This document shows positions 57,820 through 64,000 of a stretch of DNA of 64,000 bases, in pieces. This DNA is from Rhyacophila brunnea (lineage: Eukaryota; Arthropoda; Insecta; Trichoptera; Rhyacophilidae). The notes beneath the pieces were generated by a model. The model was not told the DNA's origin and searched no databases. It saw nothing but the letters and a program-made list of their open reading frames with translations. The stretch covers positions 124,001 through 188,000 of the forward strand of contig JAGYXB010001575.1 in NCBI GenBank assembly GCA_022495005.1. Direction: 5' to 3'. Every line of letters starts with the position of its first letter. Position 1 is the first letter of the stretch. Position numbers and translations under genes: made by a program.

Positions 57820-59199
57820 ACAAACAGTGATGGAATCATAGAAAAGGATCTCAGAGGAACACGTGAAAATCGTAAGAAAATTGATACCGAATTAAAACAA
57901 TATGTTAGAGATCACATCGATTGCATTCCTAGAGTAGACTCCCACTTCCTGAGAGCTCAAACTTTCAACCACGTCCGATCTAATAAGATCATATAGGCCT
58001 CCACGGTGTGGTTTGTAATAACAGATTTTTGTTTTTTACGAGATATGGATGTCACCCACTTGCTCAATCTATAAGGTTTATACTCTGACTCATACACAAA
58101 TTGAAAAACAATATGTGTACTTGCCAGACCCAGGATTTGAATCTATGACCCACGACGCTACACCAGACTAACTACCAGACAATTCATTGATGGCTCTTTA
58201 AATTTAGCAACACTATAGGCTATACAAAGGAAAGTGTCGACAAAATGATCGACCTTTCGTGAAGTTATCTCAGTATTCTACGATCTTTAATACAGAATTT
58301 AATATTAGGCGCTTTCAATCAAAAAACGATCAATGGTCAGCACAGCATATACAAATTTAAATGATACACAAAAAGCAAAACAATTAATTGCAGTTCTCTC
58401 ATAACCCTGTGGTGAAGTCTCAAACTTCTATTACACCAGAAAACTTGCAACATATTTCACAATCTTTGATATTGGTGAGAAAAAGGGTTCTGTTGTATCT
58501 GGAACGAAGTGACCTCTAAAAGAGATTCTAATGAAATTAGTAGTTGTATTTAGATACATTTTACACACATTAGTTGTATTTACACTCATTTTTTAATTGA
58601 AAAAGAAATTCGAAAAAATAAAAATGTGCATTTTTGGTCCGATAATTATGCTGGACAGAATAAGAATAAATATTTAGTTGCGTTGTATTTATTATTGGAA
58701 ACAGAAAATATAAAGTCTATAACGCAAAAATATTTGACCACGGGTCACACCCAAAATCAGTGGATTGCGATGCACTCACTCATTGAAAAAGAAAAAAGAG
58801 AATGCTTAAAGTGCTCCAGTCTTCATACCAGCTCAATGGATACCCATTATAGTAGCCATGGCTGAAAAGAATGATGAACCTTATAGAGTTAATGCAATGG
58901 CAACTGATGATATATTTGACCTGAAATTGCTGTCCGACGAGCTGGGACAAAATTATGTTATAACTACCGTAGGTACGAAGGTAACATGGCAAGCAATCAA
59001 AGTCATGCATTTGAAAAAAGAATCACCGTATAGTTTTTTCATTAAAACCAATTTTATTGATTCTTCCTACGAGGAAATTAATATAAGGCATCGCATGACG
59101 GGTCGTCCGGTTCACATGAATATGATAATTTTACAGAAAGCTTATAATGAGCCACCAGGAATAACCACGCAGAAAAGGCAAGATCTTTTAACTATATAA
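57820..59199 (+). pseudogene. DUF7869-type protein, broken (possible DDE-like transposase)
   Basis: Part 1 (57826-57963): GIIEKDLRGTRENRKKIDTE, VRDHIDCIPRVDSHFLRAQT. After the S1 insertion: TRQFIDGSLNLAT, then frame-shifted RLYKGKCRQNDRPFVKLSQY, STIFNTEFNIRRFQSK. Part 2 (58626 on): HFWSDNYAGQNKNKYLVALY, TGHTQNQWIAMHSLIEKEK, then shifted APVFIPAQWIPIIVAMAEKN and DDIFDLKLLSDELGQNY, to a stop at 59199. The NPKVD-to-SH.CR, IFNTEFN, SDNxxGQNKN, GHTQN and VPAQW landmarks are those of the insect family annotated as DUF7869. SDN and GHTxN..xxMHxxIE could hold acidic residues of an RNase H-like fold; that is inference. At least three frameshifts or stops plus the SINE make it dead. Confidence 0.78.
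57964..58165 (-). mobile_element. S1 SINE inside the DUF7869 gene
   Basis: Minus strand: head truncated at CGTCGTGGGTCATAG, B box GATTCAAATCC, body, a shortened hairpin (CCACACCGTGGAGG), and GATCGGACGTGGTTG at the tail. It separates LRAQT from TRQFID of the host gene. No clear TSD. Confidence 0.85.
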
Positions 59200-59889
59200 A
59201 AAATAATACCGATGACGTACTTACCACGATTTTTACAATAATTTGAAAGTCGCTAATAGTACTCAAGTGGCAAGAAATGACTTGGTTCACGAAGAGAGTG
59301 ATGGAAATTACTCTGATTAATTCTAAATTATATAATAATTTTCATTACATAATATGCAAGAATCTTGAAAAGGTAATCATAATCTTATACAATTATATAT
59401 TTTAAAAATTCGGTAAGTATGTGATGGTTTACCTGTTCCAAATATTTTATTTTGAAATAAAAATTTCAAATAACCATTTCGTTTATTATTTTACTTGATA
59501 TGCATAATATATTGAAGAGATTTTATGTTGTTTCATATTAGTTTGTATTGTGTGCATGTTGGTTATTTCAAAATTTATCAAAATAGTCCAATTTTAGACT
59601 ATGACATTTCAAAAAAACTACCAAAAATATGTGTTCTGTATAATTTTTCAATATATTAATAATCTCATACAAAAATACAAGACCTAATACACATTGAGCA
59701 AGAAAATCAGTTTGGTACATACATTTTTAGATTTAGTTGAGAGGGTTTGAATCTTTGAATCCAATTATCTCAGAATGCTGTTTTTTGACTTGTCATACTT
59801 TAAAGCTAGGGGTGCGATTTGTCAGAAGTATTTTCAAATTATTCAATTGTTCAATAAAATAATGTGAAATTTTAGTTTATTAAATTATT

Positions 59890-60150
59890 AGAAAGTGCAA
59901 GAACGTTATAATAAATTTTTGAAGTGATCCTTAGTAATTAGGGTAATTCAATACTTTGATTAAAAATATTAAAACTGATTGCCAAGTAGTAATGCAATTT
60001 AGAAAGCGCTTCAAAGAGTATTTAAAAAAACCATTAGTTAACCATGTCGCAATTAGATAGGAGACGTATATCACAATGGTCAGTGCACATGGGCACGAAT
60101 CGCGATATTTCTATGAAGTGTTTTCGAATGATATATGTTTAATATTATGA
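59890..60150 (+). repeat. Third, decayed copy of the 11495-type SINE-like repeat
   Basis: CTGATTGCCAAGTAGTAATG, CAATTTAGAAAGCGCTTCAA, AGAGTATTTA, then GTCGCAATTAGATAGGAG, CACAATGGTCAGTGCACATG and TATGAAGTGTTTTC follow the order seen at 12055-12290. The tRNA-like head is degraded. Confidence 0.5.
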
Positions 60151-60441
60151 TATCATTGAAAGAGGAAGATTGAGAGAGAATATGTAAATTCATGCGCTTT
60201 GAAGTGCGAATTAATTATCTTTTACGGTGAATGCAATTAATAAGGAACTAGGTACCCAAAAGAAGACCAAAATAAATAATTTTTGTGACGAATGAGAAAT
60301 TGAGTATATTTTTGTGACGAAAAGGCTGACATTTGCTTTAGATATCTTGTTAAGAGAACCAAAGAAGGCTCTAACTTCTATTTGCAATATCGTTGGTTAT
60401 ACATGTATATATATAAATTTGTAATATACATTTAACTAGAA

Positions 60442-61425
60442 CCAAGGGAGGGCAAACTGCGGCCCGCAGGGTATTTTTTTGCGGCCCGCCATCATTAATT
60501 GTACTTCTGATTACGAATAACTTTTTTATAATTTTTTAAAAAATATTGACAATAGATTAAAAATTGAAGAATTTGTTGTTTCTTAAATGTATTATCTCAG
60601 TACGTCTTCTTTGCGTCTCGACACTATGTAACCACTATTTTCTACGTTGAACATCGTGACACATTTAAATACTTTTAACTCCGCGTTGCAAGGAAAGAAA
60701 TATATGCCCATGATATGGTAAAAAGTTTGAATGGATTTCAATTAAAACTCAAGTTATTCCTTCTAAAAATATCGAATAACATCGTGGACCACTTTCCAAC
60801 TTTGAAGTTGCTGAATATACCAGAATAACAATTTGAAGAATATGATAAAATTATTAAAGCTCTGAATGACGATTTTTCACAAAGATTTGGTGACTTCAGA
60901 AAAATTGAGACAAGTTTAGCAATAGTACGCGATCCATTTTTAATAGATATTGATAGTGTTCCGACAGAGCTACAACTTGAGATTATTGATCTGCAGTGTG
61001 ACACTGATTTAAGAGAATTGCATCGTCGTGAAGTAATCTCCAAATTTTACAATGCCCTTAATTCAGACAAATTCGACCAACTTAAAGATTATGCAAGAAA
61101 AATGTTCGTTATTTTTGGATCAACCTATATAATTATGTTAACAAACATTTTCGATCATGAACCTCAATAAAAATTCTTTACGGTCAAATATCTCCGATGC
61201 CTATTTACAAGCAGTTTTGAGAATATCAACTACAAAATTAACACCTGAATTTAAAAAAATGTTAAAAAATGTACAACAGTTTCATTCTTCTCATTATTTT
61301 TTTTGTAATGTTTATTTTTCGTGATAATAAATAGTGTATATCTAAAAATAGTATTTTACTTGCGGCCCGCCGCTCATTTTGAATTCTTGAATTTGGCCCT
61401 CCATCCTAAAAGTTTGCCACCCCTG
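60442..61425 (+). mobile_element. hAT element with GCGGCCCGC subterminals
   Basis: The left end is CCAAGGGAGGGCAAACTGCG. The right end, reversed, is CAGGGGTGGCAAACTTTTAG. Subterminal GCGGCCCGC occurs twice on the left and once on the right. The flanks AACTAGAA (60434-60441) and AACTCCAA (61426-61433) agree at 6 of 8. It contains the transposase relic at 60666-61308. Total 984 bp, so internally deleted. Confidence 0.75.
60666..61308 (+). pseudogene. hAT transposase relic, GTF2IRD2-like C-terminal half
   Basis: NSALQGK, then QLKLKLFLLKISNNIVDHFP, a stop, and a clean frame EEYDKIIKALNDDFSQRFGD, SLAIVRDPFLID, LQLEIIDLQCDTDLRELHRR, FYNALNSDKFDQLKDYARKM, FVIFGSTYI. After a frameshift: MNLNKNSLRSNISDAYLQAV, LRISTTKLTP. 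This is the dimerisation (hATC) end of hAT transposases related to the general transcription factor II-I repeat domain protein 2 group; the CEQ..S motif after GSTYI is destroyed. The BED zinc finger and catalytic N-terminal half are missing. Confidence 0.82.
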
Positions 61426-62319
61426 AACTCCAAATAGTAAAACAAATATTTGTTATGAAAATTAAGTTGTTCTGGAATGTCTTATTTGCATTATGGAATG
61501 AATAGTGTTGACAGTTCTCAGACCCAAGGCGACACGGTAATTGAGTACCTATGACTCTTAATACCTACTATATATCTCACTCTGTAAATCCACTGTTCTG
61601 TTTCAGAAATTTAATAAAATATATAGTTGTTTGCATTTCAATCAAATATGTAATTGAAATCGTGTATACACTTAGTTTGATTATTACAAACAAGATCAAC
61701 TTGGGAGAAAATGAAAGAGAATATAACGAATATTATTATATTATAAATGGTTATCAAAGTTCATGTACAGATGTTTTAAGACCTGTATGACACGTGGTCT
61801 CATCTTATTGAAATCGAAATCTTTAATTTCCGGCCACAAAAACTCAGTTATTCAAAAACTCATTTTCGAATAAATACGGCTCGATACGGCCCAAAAATGG
61901 CACCAAATAGTAACTTTTGCAACACATAATGGCCTCTTTTGAATCACTTGTGAGTTTTTTCGCTCAAATAATATGGTAGTTGTACTTGTAAACATGCCCA
62001 TTAAGGTGAAAACGTATTTTTTATTGAAAAATCGGTTTCATGACAAAACAGAACTACGATAAATAAAACTATGACCTTTCAGGAAAAATATAAATTTAAT
62101 ATTGAAATTGTCCTGTCTCTATTATTTTGACAGATAGCACAGATTTTCAATATGTCATAATAAATCAAATTATATACCTAACTTCTGCATTCCTAATCGG
62201 AAGAAAGCCTCAAATAAACGGAACTTAACTCGGTGTTGCCGGCAAGCTGAGGATATCTCATCTTAATTAATATCATATGTTCAAAATGATTGGGTGACTA
62301 GGTACAACGAAATAATGAC
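61426..62319. other. No gene recognised
   Basis: AT-rich. The 79-codon frame at 61551-61790 is Ile/Tyr-rich and has no known domain. Confidence 0.4.
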
Positions 62320-62370
62320 ATAACCTAGCCTAACCTAACCTAACCTAACCTTAACTAACCTAACCTAAAT
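62320..62370. repeat. Interstitial TTAGG (insect telomere type) array
   Basis: Six to eight near-perfect CCTAA units, CCTAGCCTAACCTAACC onwards, with one break (CCTTAACT). Shorter TTAGG-like runs are at 6681, 30239 and 45587. Confidence 0.85.
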
Positions 62371-62407
62371 AGATTCCACAAAAATTAATGTTTCACTTTT
62401 CCCCTGG

Positions 62408-62452
62408 CTGTTCTGTTTTGTCACTGTTCTGTTTTGCCATGTTCTGTTTGTC
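62408..62452. repeat. Short imperfect tandem repeat, unit about 16-17 bp
   Basis: CTGTTCTGTTTTGTCA, CTGTTCTGTTTTGCCA and TGTTCTGTTTGTCC follow each other, just downstream of the TTAGG array. Confidence 0.8.
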
Positions 62453-62629
62453 CGGTTACTGAAAAATCATCATCGCTTGTCTGCTCTTCCAAGACCTAGT
62501 CGACGAATCTGCGACGCCACCCCTAGTCAGTTAGCTTTAATTCCTTTCTGAACTGGATCGTTTACGGTTTTTGGTGAAAATAGTAAAGGTTTATACAAAA
62601 ATTGTATAAAAATAAAAATAAATAGCCAT

Positions 62630-62874
62630 AGGCCAAGTTGCTGCAATCTTCTTGGAATCGATTTTTCTGGCTTTTTCCACTTTTCCACTTTCACGTACAT
62701 CAGCAATATTTGAGCATTAATGGGCTGGATAAATATGTGTCAGGCGATCCAAAACACTATTAGTCTTTTCAAAGTTTTTCATCAACTTGAAAATAATACA
62801 GCCTTCAGTTGGACGACGATTTATATCGAATACTAATTTTAATTTTTGCAGTACAATCGTCGACGATTTGCCAT
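62630..62874 (-). pseudogene. Mariner/Tc1-type transposase N-terminal HTH relic
   Basis: The minus strand reads GKSSTIVLQKLKLVFDINRR, PTEGCIIFKLMKNFEKTNSV, then a stop, and in a shifted frame PEKSIPRRLQQLGL. The order (V)xxYxxxxRSPT, RRIVKKFEETGSV, PRKSIRRRSQQLG is that of the DUF4817 / helix-turn-helix N-terminus found in insect transposases. The Helentron-like element at 62875 cuts it off immediately upstream. No catalytic domain follows. Confidence 0.6.
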
Positions 62875-63300
62875 TTACAACGTTTTTCTTAGCTCGTATT
62901 CTTATTTGTCCGGTGGTTCTTTGTCCGGTACAAATCTTGCAATCGATTTTTAACTAACTTTCCGACTAGATAGACATTTGAAACTTTTAGAATATATCAG
63001 AACACGATGCCAATGCATTCTTTTTATACTTTTAGTCATCTTTAAGTAGAATTGAATTCATTTTCAGTTAATTTTGTTTTGTATGAAAAATTATTTCGAC
63101 ACCATTATTGGTTGCTAAACAGATGGTCCTACCAACTAAATTATTAATATATACGTGCGTTACTATGGAAATCAAAATGACATTTCAGTATTAATTCTAT
63201 CAACTACAAATTTTTCTGATCATTTAAGCTAGCAAGTCCAGTTTATATTACAGAAAATTTAAAAACGTTGTATATAAAAAGTTCTTTTTATCTTGTAATT
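62875..63300 (+). mobile_element. Helentron-like family, copy 6
   Basis: Full length: TTACAACGTTTTTCTTAGC to AAAAACGTTGTATATAAAAA, GTTCTTTTTATCTTGTAATT. The 3' hairpin ATAAAAAG-TT-CTTTTTAT is perfect. It directly abuts the transposase relic at 62630-62874. Confidence 0.8.
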
Positions 63301-63970
63301 ATTCATAGTATGATTGTACAATTTATATGCGTTGTACGGTGAAGAGACGATCTATTGTGTTCGACTTTGGTAGATTTTAAGCTGCCGATATAACAAATCA
63401 GATGACTGAGTAATGATAATATATAGAGAGCGCCTATTTTTCAGTAAACGAAGCCGTGTTTTTTGCGTTTAACGCACAGTATAACCTCGATTTTATTATT
63501 ATTAACTAATTATGAAACGTTATACTATCGTGTTCCTGCTCAGTACGGTTACAAAATTTAAACACAACATAGTTAACCTATTATTATACTAAAATAACTA
63601 AAAATAATTACCACTTACTTTATATTTAACACAAAAATAATAAATTTTAGCAATACGTGCTCGCAGTTTTTAAATGAATGTAATCAGTCAAATCCATTTT
63701 TATCGGTGACGTTTAGAAAAAATATTTAATTCAGACGTATAAATTCTATCTTACTCTAACGCCTACGGAGACATAAGCGTGCCGAATGCTTACTCACTCG
63801 CACTTATGGTTTGTTTTTGTTCTGACTTTGGAGGACTGTGAAATTTGTACCACCAGTTGTATAACCCTGCCTGATGTCGATTAAAAAGTTAGGTTAAGTA
63901 GTTAAGATTTGATTATGTTTAGTTAAGACATCCCATTTATTTGACGTAATAAATGCTTAGTTACTGGATT
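63301..63970. other. Nothing recognised
   Basis: No gene or repeat supported. AT-rich with a mildly mixed composition near 63740-63860. Confidence 0.45.
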
Positions 63971-64000
63971 GGACCTAATAGGTTGAGCAAGTGGCTGACA
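63971..64000 (+). repeat. S1 SINE fragment, runs off the window
   Basis: GGACCTAATAGGTTGAGCAA, GTGGCTGACA is the middle of S1. The head is missing and the rest lies outside. Confidence 0.75.

Larger units (their letters stand above)
57434..59816. mobile_element. TIR element enclosing a DUF7869-type gene
   Basis: The left end is CGCACCCCTAGTTTTAAACT, ATTACAAGTCGAAAAA. The right end, reversed, is CGCACCCCTAGCTTTAAAGT, ATGACAAGTCAAAAAA, continuing into CATT.TGAG on both sides. That is about 50 bp of terminal inverted repeat. The same four bases, ATTT, flank each side (57430-57433, 59817-59820) and may be the TSD. Subterminal words GACTATGACAT / ACTATxACA recur at 57525, 57625, 57683 and 59600, as transposase binding sites would. 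The gene relic inside (57820-59199) is on the plus strand. Confidence 0.7.

Overview
The window reads as AT-rich insect (at least arthropod) nuclear DNA. There are no bacterial operons, rRNA genes, CRISPR arrays or long intact host genes. The pointers to an insect are short interstitial TTAGG arrays (best at 62320-62370), several tRNA-derived SINE families, RTE-type LINE tails ending in GATGATGATG, and many short inverted-repeat (TIR) DNA transposons. I cannot fix the order. All alignments were made by eye, so repeat edges are good to a few bases where a target-site duplication (TSD) is quoted and to about 10-30 bases elsewhere.

Almost everything recognisable is mobile-element sequence. Class I: 3' ends of RTE-type LINEs (731, 8108, 20209, 27700, 28470, 29358) and of three other non-LTR types (26482; 51510 and 55169; 56579), plus SINE families. 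S1, derived from a Ser-type tRNA, has 11 copies or fragments. S2 (Gly-type tRNA) has one copy with a perfect 14-bp TSD. Further SINE-like families lie at 9047, 11495 and 14475.

Class II: at least nine hAT-type elements, six with matching or near-matching 8-bp duplications (7020, 10289, 14500, 16951, 22946, 35943). Others are two tRNA-bearing TIR elements (3511, 46693), TTAA-flanked foldback elements (45182, 48652, 51081), six copies of a Helentron-like family (20999, 32279, 33130, 49905, 55999, 62875), and several unclassified MITEs.

Transposase relics are: piggyBac-derived (39112-40055), hAT of the GTF2IRD2-like type (60666-61308), a mariner-like helix-turn-helix domain (62630-62874), and a DUF7869-type protein at 57820-59199. 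The last is enclosed by about 50-bp terminal inverted repeats (57434-59816), which suggests DUF7869 is, or travels with, a DNA transposase. This is the most interesting observation in the window.

Nested insertions give relative ages. The clearest is S2 inside a TTAA MITE inside an S1 SINE (45003-45860). A hAT element lies inside an older foldback (7020-7466), another inside a SINE relic (14500-14877), and an S1 copy inside the DUF7869 gene.

Three or four small open frames (26194, 34119, 54116, 6029) might be host exons, but none is recognised with confidence. The rest of the window is AT-rich sequence in which I see nothing.
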